Source: JAGVSZ01 sp963747775
GTDB taxonomy: Bacteria; Pseudomonadota; Gammaproteobacteria; Burkholderiales; SG8-39
DNA length: 64,000 nt
Reading direction: 5' to 3'
Assembly (NCBI GenBank): GCA_963747775.1
Contig: CAVVGT010000006.1
Span: 591,497 to 655,496, forward strand
Of the stretch, positions 42,126 through 50,640 are shown piece after piece. A program made the position numbers and the translations under genes. The stretch's first letter is position 1, and every line of letters starts with the position of its first letter. The notes under the pieces were generated by a model. That model was not told the DNA's origin. It did not search any database and saw only the letters and a program-made list of their open reading frames with translations.

Positions 42126-43313
42126 ATGCCCAAGCGCGTCGTCGCCAGCGACCGGTTGATGCAACCGATCGCGCATTTCTCCCACGGGGTGCGGGTCGGC
42201 ACGACCGTACACCTCGGTGCTGCCGCGGGTGTCGATGCGACCCGTCGACTCGCCGGGACGACCGTGGGCGTGGGGGACATGACCGCCCAGGCGGACCGGA
42301 TGTTCGCCAATCTCCGCATCGCACTCGAGGCGCTGGGCGGTGCGTGGCACCAGATCGCGCGGGTGAAAACCTACCTCGTCGACTGGCGCGACCAGCCTGC
42401 CTACAACGCCGTGTACGCGCGCCAGTTCACGGCGCCGTACCCGGCTGCGTCGACGGTCGGCACGTGGGGATTTCCGCTGCCGCAGATCCTGCTGGAAACG
42501 GAACTCGTGGCGTGCCTCGAAGCCACCGAGCGACGCGTGGTCGGGACGCCCCATGCGCCCGGTGGCCCCGCGTCAAGCGGGGGCCTCAGCGCAGGCGGTC
42601 TCTACTACTGCACGGCCGCGGCGGTCGATGATCGCGGCGCGGTCGCGGAACCCTTCGATGCGTCGGCCCAGGCCGAGCGCGCGTTGCGCAATCTCGCCAG
42701 GCTGCTCGAGCAAAGCGAGCTCCGGCTCCAGGACGTGGTCATGCTCACCGTATCGCTCGCCGATCTGCGCGCGCTGCCGGTGTTTGACGAGGCGTACCGA
42801 AAAGTCTTCCGGCCCCCTTATCCGGCGCGGAGCGTGGTCGGTGTTCCGCTCGAGCGTCCGGGCCAGCTCGTCGAACTGGAATCGATCGCGGCACGCGGCG
42901 GTGGCCAGCCCATTGGGCCCGCCACGGACACCGTGCCGCCGGTCATGGCCTCGCCGGGAATGCTCGCCGGGGAATGGCTGTTCGTGAGCGCCCAAGCGAA
43001 TGGTGACGAGCCCGACGCGGAGCGGCAAACCCGGCGCGCCTGGGAGCGCATCGCCGCGACGCTGGCGGCCGCGGGGCTGACGCTCGAAGACGTGATCCGG
43101 ACCAACAACATCCTCACCGACTGGCGGCTGTACGCGGGGTTCAACGCGGGCTACGGCGCATTCGTGACCCGGCCCTACCCGCCGCGCGCGACGGTGCATG
43201 CGGCGCTCGTTGACCCGCGCGCATGCGTCCAGATCGAAGCGATCGCACATCGACACGGCCACGATGCCACGGTGCTGGAGGCTGCGGACCCGAACCGCGG
43301 GCTTCCGGCCTAG
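42126..43313 (+). CDS. Triple RidA/YjgF domain protein
   Basis: This 395-residue protein is built from three tandem RidA-type domains, at about residues 5-131, 145-262 and 272-385; RidA is normally about 130 residues and works as a homotrimer. The active-site arginine of RidA, which grips the carboxylate of an imine, is present in domain 2 (R235 in YPARSVV) and domain 3 (R354 in YPPRATV), but is alanine in domain 1 (A108 in YPAAST). The fused chain may form a pseudo-trimer by itself. RidA enzymes hydrolyse enamines and imines to keto acids plus ammonia, and related domains act as amidohydrolases in pyrimidine and hydantoin pathways. It follows the carboxylase genes by 66 bases and precedes a TRAP transporter. 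Confidence 0.82.
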   Translation: MPKRVVASDRLMQPIAHFSHGVRVGTTVHLGAAAGVDATRRLAGTTVGVGDMTAQADRMFANLRIALEALGGAWHQIARVKTYLVDWRDQPAYNAVYARQFTAPYPAASTVGTWGFPLPQILLETELVACLEATERRVVGTPHAPGGPASSGGLSAGGLYYCTAAAVDDRGAVAEPFDASAQAERALRNLARLLEQSELRLQDVVMLTVSLADLRALPVFDEAYRKVFRPPYPARSVVGVPLERPGQLVELESIAARGGGQPIGPATDTVPPVMASPGMLAGEWLFVSAQANGDEPDAERQTRRAWERIAATLAAAGLTLEDVIRTNNILTDWRLYAGFNAGYGAFVTRPYPPRATVHAALVDPRACVQIEAIAHRHGHDATVLEAADPNRGLPA

Positions 43314-43327
43314 GGGCTACGCGAGCG

Positions 43328-43873
43328 ATGGCGTCCGCGTCTCCCCCCGCGCGATCGCCGCGATCGTTCATGTGGGTTGGCGCCAACGCACTCGAGATCG
43401 CAACGGCCGCGATGCTCGTGGCGATCTGCGTGATCGTGTTCGTCAACGTCTTCTTCCGCTACTTCCTCCACATCGGTCTCGGATGGACCGAAGAGCTCGC
43501 GCGCTACCTCCAGGTCTGGATGACCTTCCTCGGCGCCACTGTGGCGGTCAAGCGCTGGGCGCACTTCCAGCTCACGATCGTGGACCAGCTGATCCCGTCC
43601 GCAGTGCGCCGCTTCACGCGCCTCTTCGCAATTCTCGTGGTGATGACCCTCGCGGCCATCATGATCAAGCACGGCATCGACATCACGCGCGTCACGTGGA
43701 ACCAGACCTCGCCGGTGCTCCAATGGCCGATCGGTTATCTCTATCTGATGGCGCCCGTGTGCGGGGTGCTGATGGTGCTCTTCGCCCTTCAGCACCTGGT
43801 GCGGGCCCTCCGCGGCGAGCCGGATGGGCCGTCCGGTGGAGCGCATGGGACGGTTCCGATGGCTGTGAAATGA
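43328..43873 (+). CDS. dctQ: TRAP transporter small permease, DctQ
   Basis: This 181-residue four-span membrane protein has the DctQ core VFFRYFLHIGLGWTEELARY near residue 50 and the VAVKRWAHFQLTIVDQL amphipathic segment after the second span. The start is ATG 43328, fourteen bases after the RidA stop; earlier in-frame starts lie in that gene and encode no membrane segment. Next comes its large subunit at 43887. Confidence 0.87.
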   Translation: MASASPPARSPRSFMWVGANALEIATAAMLVAICVIVFVNVFFRYFLHIGLGWTEELARYLQVWMTFLGATVAVKRWAHFQLTIVDQLIPSAVRRFTRLFAILVVMTLAAIMIKHGIDITRVTWNQTSPVLQWPIGYLYLMAPVCGVLMVLFALQHLVRALRGEPDGPSGGAHGTVPMAVK

Positions 43874-43886
43874 GGTCGCGCCGGAC

Positions 43887-45170
43887 ATGATCGTCACGCT
43901 GGTGCTCCTGAGCTTCGTGGTGATGGTGCTGCTTACCGCGCCGGTCGCCTTCGCACTGGGCGTCGCGGCCGCGATCGGCCTGCTCGCCTCCAACAGCGCG
44001 CCGCTTCTGGTCGTGCCGCAACGCATTTTCGAGGGCGCCGATTCCTTCGTGCTGCTCGCCATCCCGCTCTTCATCCTGGCCGGCGCACTGATGGAGACCG
44101 GTGGGATCTCGTTGCGGCTCGTGAACCTGGCTAAAGCCCTCGTCGGCCATCTCCGTGGCGGCCTGGGCATGGTCGTCGTGGTGAGCGAGGGTCTGTTCTC
44201 CGGCATCTCCGGCTCGACCGTCGCCGACGTGTCGGCGATCGGCTCATTGATGATTCCGGCCCTGCGGCGTGCCGGGTTCAAACCGGATCAGGCGGTTGCG
44301 ATCGTGTCGGCGGCCTCTGCAATGGGCATTCTCGTCCCGCCGTGCCTGCTCATGGTCGTGATTGCGCAGATCGCCGGCTTGTCGGTCGGGGCCATGTTCC
44401 TCGCCGGATTCATCCCGGCGACGGTGCTCGCGCTCGCCATCATGGCGCTGATCTACGTTCAGGCGCGGCGCGAGGGAATCGGGGGTGTCCGTCGCGCTAC
44501 GCTGGCAGACCTGATCCATGCGTTTCGCGAAGCGGTGATTCCGATGATGATGCCGGTGATCATCTTCGGCGCGATTCTCGGCGGCATCGCCGACCCGACG
44601 GAGGCCGCGGTGCTCGCGGTGATTTACGCCTTCATCGTGGGCGTTTTCGTCTACAAGGAAGTGACCTGGCAGCAGCTGCCGAAGATCCTGGTCGACAGCG
44701 CGGTGACGAGCGGAATTGTGATCTTCATGGTCGGCACCGCGTCCAGTTTCTCTTGGCTCCTCGCAGTAGAGCAGGTGCCGACCCAGCTTGCCGGCGCGAT
44801 GCTGGCCTTCTCCGGCGAGCCGTGGGTCTTCTTCGTGATCAGCATCGTGATCTTCATCGTGCTCGGCGCGATCCTCGAAGGATTGCCCGCCGTCATCATT
44901 TGTCTGCCGATCTTTCTGCCGATCACCCAGCGCCTCGGGATCGACCCGATGCACTACTCGGTCGTGGTCGTTGCCGCGATCGGCCTGGGATTGTTCCTGC
45001 CGCCGGTGGGCGTCGGTCTCTACATCGCCTGCTCCTTCGCCGGGCTGCGCGTCGAACAGACGATTCGCGCGATGCTGCCCTACGTGCTCGTACTGTTCAC
45101 GGGGATCCTGGTTCTCATCGCATTCCCGTGGCTCACGCTGATTGCTCCGAAACTGTACCTGGGTCGATAG
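43887..45170 (+). CDS. dctM: TRAP transporter large permease, DctM
   Basis: This 427-residue large subunit has about twelve membrane spans. Conserved stretches are SFVLLAIPLFILAGALMETGG near residue 50, SGISGSTVADVSAIGSLMIP, the PPCLLMVVIAQIAGLSVG re-entrant region and the C-terminal LFLPPVGVGLYIACSFAGL. It is part of a DctQ-DctM-DctP set in the order small, large, receptor. It follows the RidA and HyuAB genes in the same direction, so it probably carries their substrate. Confidence 0.9.
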   Translation: MIVTLVLLSFVVMVLLTAPVAFALGVAAAIGLLASNSAPLLVVPQRIFEGADSFVLLAIPLFILAGALMETGGISLRLVNLAKALVGHLRGGLGMVVVVSEGLFSGISGSTVADVSAIGSLMIPALRRAGFKPDQAVAIVSAASAMGILVPPCLLMVVIAQIAGLSVGAMFLAGFIPATVLALAIMALIYVQARREGIGGVRRATLADLIHAFREAVIPMMMPVIIFGAILGGIADPTEAAVLAVIYAFIVGVFVYKEVTWQQLPKILVDSAVTSGIVIFMVGTASSFSWLLAVEQVPTQLAGAMLAFSGEPWVFFVISIVIFIVLGAILEGLPAVIICLPIFLPITQRLGIDPMHYSVVVVAAIGLGLFLPPVGVGLYIACSFAGLRVEQTIRAMLPYVLVLFTGILVLIAFPWLTLIAPKLYLGR

Positions 45171-45196
45171 GCCCGAACCGAGAGGGAGAGAACGTC

Positions 45197-46240
45197 ATGT
45201 CCGACTCACAGAAAACCCCGTTCGATCGCCGTCGCTTCCTTCATGCCACCGCCGCGCTCACCGCCTCGGGTGCGCTCGCGGGCCCGGCGCTGGGCCAGAC
45301 CGGCAAGGCGCCCGCCGTGCTGCGCCTGCCGACCAAGCTCCAGCTCAAGTTTGCGACCATCGTCGCGGAGAGCTTCCCGTACGTCGACGGGGCGCGGCGC
45401 TGGAAAGAGCTGCTCGAGAGCCGCACAGGCGGCACGATCGAGATGCAGGTATTCCATTCGGCGCAGCTCGGCGCCGAACGCACGATCAACGAAGGCATTC
45501 TCGCCGGCTCCATCCAGGCCGGGATCGGCGCGGGGGCGTGGGCGGGATTCGTACCGTCCTACAACGTGGTCGAGCTCCCGTTCCTCATCCGCGATCTGAA
45601 GCACATGTACGCGCTCGCCGACGGCGAGCTCGGGGAGCGGATCGCCCGGGAGGCCGAGACCAAGGGCTTCAAGGTGCTCGCGTACTTCAGCGCGGGCGAC
45701 CAGCACTTCCAGACCCGCAGCAAGCAGATCCGCACCCTCCCGGACATCAAGGGCCTCAAGATCCGGGTGATCGAGAACAAGGCGCTGATCGACGGGTTCC
45801 GGGCCATGGGCGCCGTGCCGGCGCCGCTTCCCTATCCTCAGATCTACACGGCGCTTCAGCAGGGCACGGTGGACGGCACGGCGAACGACCTGCTGTCGGT
45901 CACCACGCTCAAGCTCTATGAGGTCGCGAAGTTCATCACCCTGTCGAGCTACGTCGTGGAGCCGCGGCCGGTGATCATGTCGAAGGCGTTGTTCGACAGC
46001 CAGCCGGCGGACGTGCAGCGCCTGCTCGTGGACACGGCGCGCGAGGCGGCGGTATTCGAGCGCAAGGTGTTCGAAGACCGCCTCGCCGCCGGCGAGGCCG
46101 AGGCCAAGAAGAACGGCATGACCTTCCTCACGCTGAGCGATCGGGAGAAGTGGGTGGATTCGGTCCGGCCCGTCTGGGCCGAGTTCGGGAAAACCGTCCC
46201 GGGTGCGGCAGAGATGATCAAGGCGATACAGCAGAGCTGA
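45197..46240 (+). CDS. dctP: TRAP transporter receptor, DctP, Tat signal
   Basis: This 347-residue TRAP receptor starts at ATG 45197 with AGGGAGAG upstream. DRRRFLHATAALTASG (R11-R13) is a twin-arginine signal, with likely cleavage after LGQ. The mature domain shows the DctP pattern FHSAQLGAERTINEGILAGS, the arginine-containing TLPDIKGLKIRVIENKAL and YTALQQGTVDGTANDL. It ends the transporter set. Confidence 0.89.
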   Translation: MSDSQKTPFDRRRFLHATAALTASGALAGPALGQTGKAPAVLRLPTKLQLKFATIVAESFPYVDGARRWKELLESRTGGTIEMQVFHSAQLGAERTINEGILAGSIQAGIGAGAWAGFVPSYNVVELPFLIRDLKHMYALADGELGERIAREAETKGFKVLAYFSAGDQHFQTRSKQIRTLPDIKGLKIRVIENKALIDGFRAMGAVPAPLPYPQIYTALQQGTVDGTANDLLSVTTLKLYEVAKFITLSSYVVEPRPVIMSKALFDSQPADVQRLLVDTAREAAVFERKVFEDRLAAGEAEAKKNGMTFLTLSDREKWVDSVRPVWAEFGKTVPGAAEMIKAIQQS

Positions 46241-46313
46241 AGCCAGTTCGAACGGGGGTCGACGTGGCACGCGAGATCCTGCTCTAGGCCGCGGGCGAGA
46301 CCGGAGCGCATTC

Positions 46314-47303
46314 ATGCTTCGGACAGGCATCGTCGCACTGGGTCGCTGGGGCAGGCGGCTCGTCGACTCGGTGCAGGGGCAGGGCGTCGAGCCGAGCAGC
46401 GTCCTGCGGTTCACGCGGGCGTATACGCGCACGCCCTCAAAGTCGGTCGAGTACATGGCGCGGGTCGGGCTTCAGGCAACCCCGTCGTACGAAGCCCTGC
46501 TCGCCGATCCGGAGATCGATGCGGTCGTGCTCGCAACGCCGCACAGCGGCCACCCCCGCGAGATCGCCATGGCGGTGGCGGCGCGCCGCCCGGTGTTCTG
46601 CGAGAAACCACTCGCGCTGACGCGGGCCGATGCGGCGCGGGTGGTGAGCGCCTGCGACGCGGCAGGCGTCCTCCTCGGGGTCGGCCACAACCGACGCTTC
46701 CTTCCCGCTTACGCGGAGGTGAAGCGGCTGATCGATTCCGGTACGCTGGGAACGCCGCTGCATGTCGAGGGAAACTTCTCCGGATCGTTCGGTCTCGAGT
46801 ACGACTCGACCGTTTGGCGGGCGGATCGGCGTGAGACGCCTGCCGGCGGGCTGACCCTCATGGGCATCCACGTGCTGGATGCGATGATCGGCCTCCTCGG
46901 GCCGATCGAGTCGGTGGCGGCCATGAGCCTGCGACAGGTGCTGAAGATCGAGCTCGACGACACCTCGGCCGGCATGCTCCAGTTCAGGCACGGGCAGAGC
47001 GGCTTCCTCAGCACCCTGACCGCGACGGCGCGGCTCTGGCGGCTACAGGTGTTCGGTACCAAGGGCTGGGCGCACATGCTCGACCATCACATCCTGGAGC
47101 TCGGGATGATCGGTGCGCCGGTGCGGCGGATCGAATACCCCGTCGTGGACATCGAGCGGCTCGAGCTCGAGGCGTTCGCGCGCTCGGTGTCGCACGGCGA
47201 GCGCTACCCGGTCCCACTGCAGGAGGTCGTCAACGGCATCGGCGCGCTGGAGGCGTTTGCGCTGTCGGCCGCGGGCGGCGGGGTCTGGGTGAGGGCCGAC
47301 TGA
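46314..47303 (+). CDS. Gfo/Idh/MocA-family NAD(P)-dependent oxidoreductase
   Basis: This 329-residue oxidoreductase has an N-terminal Rossmann fold (IVALGRWGRRLVDS) and the family motif EKPLA (E97-K98-P99), followed by GVGHNRRFLPAY. The C-terminal half-barrel begins near 125 and includes LMGIHVLDAMIGLLG, whose histidine and aspartate fit the usual active-site positions. Members act on sugars, inositols and also phthalate-type cis-diols. It lies 38 bases before a Rieske oxygenase gene, so dehydrogenation of a product of ring oxidation is possible. Confidence 0.84.
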   Translation: MLRTGIVALGRWGRRLVDSVQGQGVEPSSVLRFTRAYTRTPSKSVEYMARVGLQATPSYEALLADPEIDAVVLATPHSGHPREIAMAVAARRPVFCEKPLALTRADAARVVSACDAAGVLLGVGHNRRFLPAYAEVKRLIDSGTLGTPLHVEGNFSGSFGLEYDSTVWRADRRETPAGGLTLMGIHVLDAMIGLLGPIESVAAMSLRQVLKIELDDTSAGMLQFRHGQSGFLSTLTATARLWRLQVFGTKGWAHMLDHHILELGMIGAPVRRIEYPVVDIERLELEAFARSVSHGERYPVPLQEVVNGIGALEAFALSAAGGGVWVRAD

Positions 47304-47341
47304 GCGGAACCCCCGTAGTACGCTCGCGAGAGGAGACTCGG

Positions 47342-48523
47342 ATGTCAACCGTATCGGGCTATGGCCGCATCGCCAACGTTCCGGCCGAGGACGCGGAACT
47401 GACGCGGGTAGGCTTCGGCACGCCGATGGGCGAGCTGCTGCGGCGTTACTGGCAGCCGGTCTGCCTGTCCGCGGAGGTCGACGAGTTGCCCAAGTTCACC
47501 GAAATTCTCGGCGAGGCGCTGGTCGCGTTCCGCGACAAGCGCGGTCGCGTTGGCGTTCTCGATGCGCACTGCTGCCATCGCGGGACTTCGCTGGAGTATG
47601 GACGCATCGAGGACGAGGGGATCCGCTGCTGTTATCACGGCTGGCTCTTTGCCGCCGACGGCACCTGCCTCGAACAGCCGGGGGAGCCGCCGCACAGCAA
47701 TTTTAGGAACAAGGTCGCGCAGCCCGCCTATCCCGCACGCGAGTTCGGTGGGCTCGTCTTCGCCTACATGGGGCCCCCCGACCGCGAACCGCAGTTCCCG
47801 CGGTTCGACATCCTCGAGCGGCCGGGCTGGGCGCTCTTCGCGTATCGCAACACGAGTCGCGGCGCAGTGGCCGCCTGCAACTGGCTCCAGATCCAGGAGA
47901 ATGCGATGGATCCGATCCATACCGCGTTCCTGCATTCGACGATCAGCGGGCAGCAGTTCACCGATATCTACGCGACGCTGCCGCGGCTCGATTTCGCAGA
48001 GACGCAGTACGGCATGAAATACGTGCGGACGGCAGAACTTCCGAGTGGCCGGACGTTCGTTCGGGTGCAGGAGGCCTTCACGCCGAACATGCGCTCGATC
48101 GCCGACAATCTCACGCCCGACCGGCCGCACGCCGAGAGTGCCGCACTGATCGGCTGGTGGGTCCCGGTGGATGACACGCACACGATCGGCTTCCACATCG
48201 AGGCCTACGACCCCGGCGACAAGGAAAAGGTCTCGACGTTCTCGCGCGCGAAGGAGGGCCGTACGGCCGGGACGCAGGCGCCGCATCGCGACTACGAGGA
48301 CACGCAGCGCCGTCCGGACGACAAGGAGGCGCAGCTCAGCCAACGCCCGATCGCGGTGCACGCGCTCGAGCGGCTCGGCACGACCGACCGGGGCGTGATC
48401 ATGTTCCGCAAGCTGCTGCGTCGCGCGATCCAGGACGTCCGCGAGGGGCGCGACCCGCAGAACGTCTTCCGCGATCCGGCGCATTGCCGCATCTCGGTCA
48501 TCGCCGGCAACACCGTGAGCTGA
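47342..48523 (+). CDS. Rieske non-heme iron oxygenase
   Basis: This 393-residue oxygenase has Rieske ligands C77, H79, C96 and H99. The first motif reads HCCHRG (a second cysteine in place of the usual proline) and the second CCYHGW. The catalytic iron region is in NWLQIQENAMDPIHTAFLH near residues 180-198. The length exceeds VanA-type enzymes, resembling phenoxybenzoate/phthalate-dioxygenase-like alpha subunits that work without a beta subunit. AGGAG lies seven bases before ATG 47342. Two TctC receptors follow. Confidence 0.85.
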   Translation: MSTVSGYGRIANVPAEDAELTRVGFGTPMGELLRRYWQPVCLSAEVDELPKFTEILGEALVAFRDKRGRVGVLDAHCCHRGTSLEYGRIEDEGIRCCYHGWLFAADGTCLEQPGEPPHSNFRNKVAQPAYPAREFGGLVFAYMGPPDREPQFPRFDILERPGWALFAYRNTSRGAVAACNWLQIQENAMDPIHTAFLHSTISGQQFTDIYATLPRLDFAETQYGMKYVRTAELPSGRTFVRVQEAFTPNMRSIADNLTPDRPHAESAALIGWWVPVDDTHTIGFHIEAYDPGDKEKVSTFSRAKEGRTAGTQAPHRDYEDTQRRPDDKEAQLSQRPIAVHALERLGTTDRGVIMFRKLLRRAIQDVREGRDPQNVFRDPAHCRISVIAGNTVS

Positions 48524-48607
48524 AGCAACCGGCGCGAAAGACCATCTGACAGGAAAGAGCGCCCGGCGAGGCGCGGACTCGTAACGCAATCGAGCCAGGA
48601 GACGACC

Positions 48608-49648
48608 ATGAGCACGACGGAAAGCGATGCCCGCGGCACGCGGCGGGTCGATGGGTCGAGCTGCGCGGCGTGTGTCCAAACGGTGAAGTGGCGGGCCGCC
48701 GCAGGTGCGACGATGGCGTTACTGATCGGGTGCGCGGCGGCCGGACCCGCCGCGGCACAGCCCTATCCCTCGCGCCCGATCGAGATCGTGAACTCCTTCG
48801 CGCCCGGTGGCGCCGCCGACCTCAACGTCCGTGCGCTCCAGGCGGGCGCCGAGAAAGCGCTTGGCCAACCGCTGGTGCAGACATTCAAGCAAGGCGGTGG
48901 CGGGATTGTCGGTACCACCGAGGTCGCGAATGCCGTGGCCGACGGCTACAAGCTTCTTGTCGTCAGTCCAGGCGAGCTGACCGCGGGTCCGAACCTCGCG
49001 AAAACCTCGTACTCGATCGATTCGTTCGCGTTCGTCGGCCGGGTGTCGTCGCGCCCCTATGGATTTGTCGTGAAGAGCGACGCACCCTGGAAGGACTTCG
49101 AGGAGTTCCGCCGGTCGGCCGCACAGCAGCCGGGCAAACACACGATCGGCACGACGCCGCAGGGGGGCGTGTTCCTCACGGCGCAGCATCTCGTGCGCCG
49201 CGGCGGCATGGACCTCGTCCCGGTACCGTACGGAGGGTCCGGGCCGTACCTCACCGCCGTGCTCGGGGGACACGTCGACGCGGCCTGGGCGCCGCTCACT
49301 GCAGCCGAGTCCTATCTCCGGTCCGGACAGATGCGACTGCTCGCGGTGACCGGCCCTGCACGTCTCTCCGGTTACCCGAACGTTCCGACATTCAAGGAAC
49401 TTGGCATCGATTCGCCGTTCGTGTTGTGGATCGGCGTCGTGGCGCCGAAGGGCATTCCGCCCGAGCGGCTCGCCTTTCTGCGGGACGCTCTGGCACGCAT
49501 CGTGAAGGAGCCTGCCTATCTGCAAGCCGCCGACAAGCTCGGCGTGGAAGTCGCCTACGCACCGGCAGACGAGTTCGAGCGCCAGGTGCGCGACGAAGAC
49601 CAGGTCTTCCGCGCACTCGTGAAGGACCTCGGGCTCGCGCCCAAGTGA
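48608..49648 (+). CDS. TctC/Bug-type solute receptor (first of a tandem pair)
   Basis: This 346-residue receptor has AGGAG upstream of ATG 48608. The N-terminal region is long (about 50 residues): polar residues with three cysteines, then a hydrophobic core MALLIGCAAAG. LIGC would also fit a lipobox, so Sec cleavage after AAAQ or a lipid anchor are both possible. The mature domain is PIEIVNSFAPGGAADLNVRA, VADGYKLLVVS, TIGTTPQGGVFLTAQH and PVPYGGSGPYL. The next gene is a close paralogue sharing most aligned positions. Confidence 0.88.
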   Translation: MSTTESDARGTRRVDGSSCAACVQTVKWRAAAGATMALLIGCAAAGPAAAQPYPSRPIEIVNSFAPGGAADLNVRALQAGAEKALGQPLVQTFKQGGGGIVGTTEVANAVADGYKLLVVSPGELTAGPNLAKTSYSIDSFAFVGRVSSRPYGFVVKSDAPWKDFEEFRRSAAQQPGKHTIGTTPQGGVFLTAQHLVRRGGMDLVPVPYGGSGPYLTAVLGGHVDAAWAPLTAAESYLRSGQMRLLAVTGPARLSGYPNVPTFKELGIDSPFVLWIGVVAPKGIPPERLAFLRDALARIVKEPAYLQAADKLGVEVAYAPADEFERQVRDEDQVFRALVKDLGLAPK

Positions 49649-49662
49649 CCCGGGCGCACGCC

Positions 49663-50610
49663 ATGGGACGCCTCATCGCGCTGATTGCACTCGCGAGCGT
49701 CGGCGCATTCGCCGGCGCGCAGAGTTTTCCGAGCAAGCCGATCGAGCTCGTGAACGCCTTCGCCCCCGGCGGTGCCAATGATCTGAACGCCCGCGCGCTC
49801 CAGGTCGCCGCCGAGCGGGTCTTCGGCCAACCCCTGGTCCAGATCTTCAAGCAAGGCGGCGGCGGGATCGTCGGCGCAAACGAGGTGGCGAATGCCGCAC
49901 CGGACGGCTACAAGCTCTTGCTCGTCAGCTCCGGCGAACTGACCGCGGCGCCGAATCTGACGAGAGCGGCGTACTCCCTCGACTCATTCACCTTCATCGG
50001 CCGCATTTCGTCCCGGCCGTACGCGCTCGTCGTGAAGAGCGACGCGCCGTGGAAGTCCTTCAATGACCTGTTGCGCGCCACCACGGAAAAGCCCGGAGGA
50101 CAAACGATCGGGACCACGCCGCAAGGCGGGATGTTCCTCACCGCGCAGCACTTCATCCGGCGCGGTGGCGTTCAGCTGACGACCGTGCCGTACGGCGGCG
50201 CGGGCCCTGCGCTCACGGCGCTCCTCGGGGGGCACATCGATGCGGTATGGGCGCCCCTCGCGGCAGCCGAGTCGCACGTCAAGAACGGATCGCTGCAGCT
50301 GCTTGCGGTATCGGGCCCCACGCGTGTGAAAGGCTACGCGGAAGTCCCGACCTTCAAGGAGCTGGGGATCGAGGCGCCGTATGTGCAGTGGATCGGCGTA
50401 GTTGCACCCCGAGGCGTTCCTCCCGACCGGCTGACGTATCTCCGGGAGGCGTTCGGGCGCATTACCAAAGATCCTGCCTATCTGCAGGCCGCGGAGAAAC
50501 TCGGCATCGAGGTCGCCTATGCTTCCGCCGAGGAATTCGAGCAGCAGGTCCGGGAGGAGAATGAGGCGTTCAAGGCGCTCGTGAAGGATTTCGGGCTGAC
50601 GCCCAAGTGA
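49663..50610 (+). CDS. TctC/Bug-type solute receptor (second of a tandem pair)
   Basis: This 315-residue receptor has a short ordinary Sec signal peptide (residues 1-19, cleavage after AGA). It follows its paralogue by 14 bases, and the two align end to end: QGGGGIVG, TPQGGMFLTAQHFIRRGG, YGGAGPALTALLGGHIDA and the shared C-terminus ALVKDFGLTPK against ALVKDLGLAPK. This is a tandem duplication followed by divergence, mostly at the N-terminus. Different residues around the binding loops (PGELTAGPN versus SGELTAAPN) suggest related but not identical ligands. Confidence 0.89.
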   Translation: MGRLIALIALASVGAFAGAQSFPSKPIELVNAFAPGGANDLNARALQVAAERVFGQPLVQIFKQGGGGIVGANEVANAAPDGYKLLLVSSGELTAAPNLTRAAYSLDSFTFIGRISSRPYALVVKSDAPWKSFNDLLRATTEKPGGQTIGTTPQGGMFLTAQHFIRRGGVQLTTVPYGGAGPALTALLGGHIDAVWAPLAAAESHVKNGSLQLLAVSGPTRVKGYAEVPTFKELGIEAPYVQWIGVVAPRGVPPDRLTYLREAFGRITKDPAYLQAAEKLGIEVAYASAEEFEQQVREENEAFKALVKDFGLTPK

Positions 50611-50640
50611 TACGACCCGGTGCGAGTAGCGCCCGGTCGA

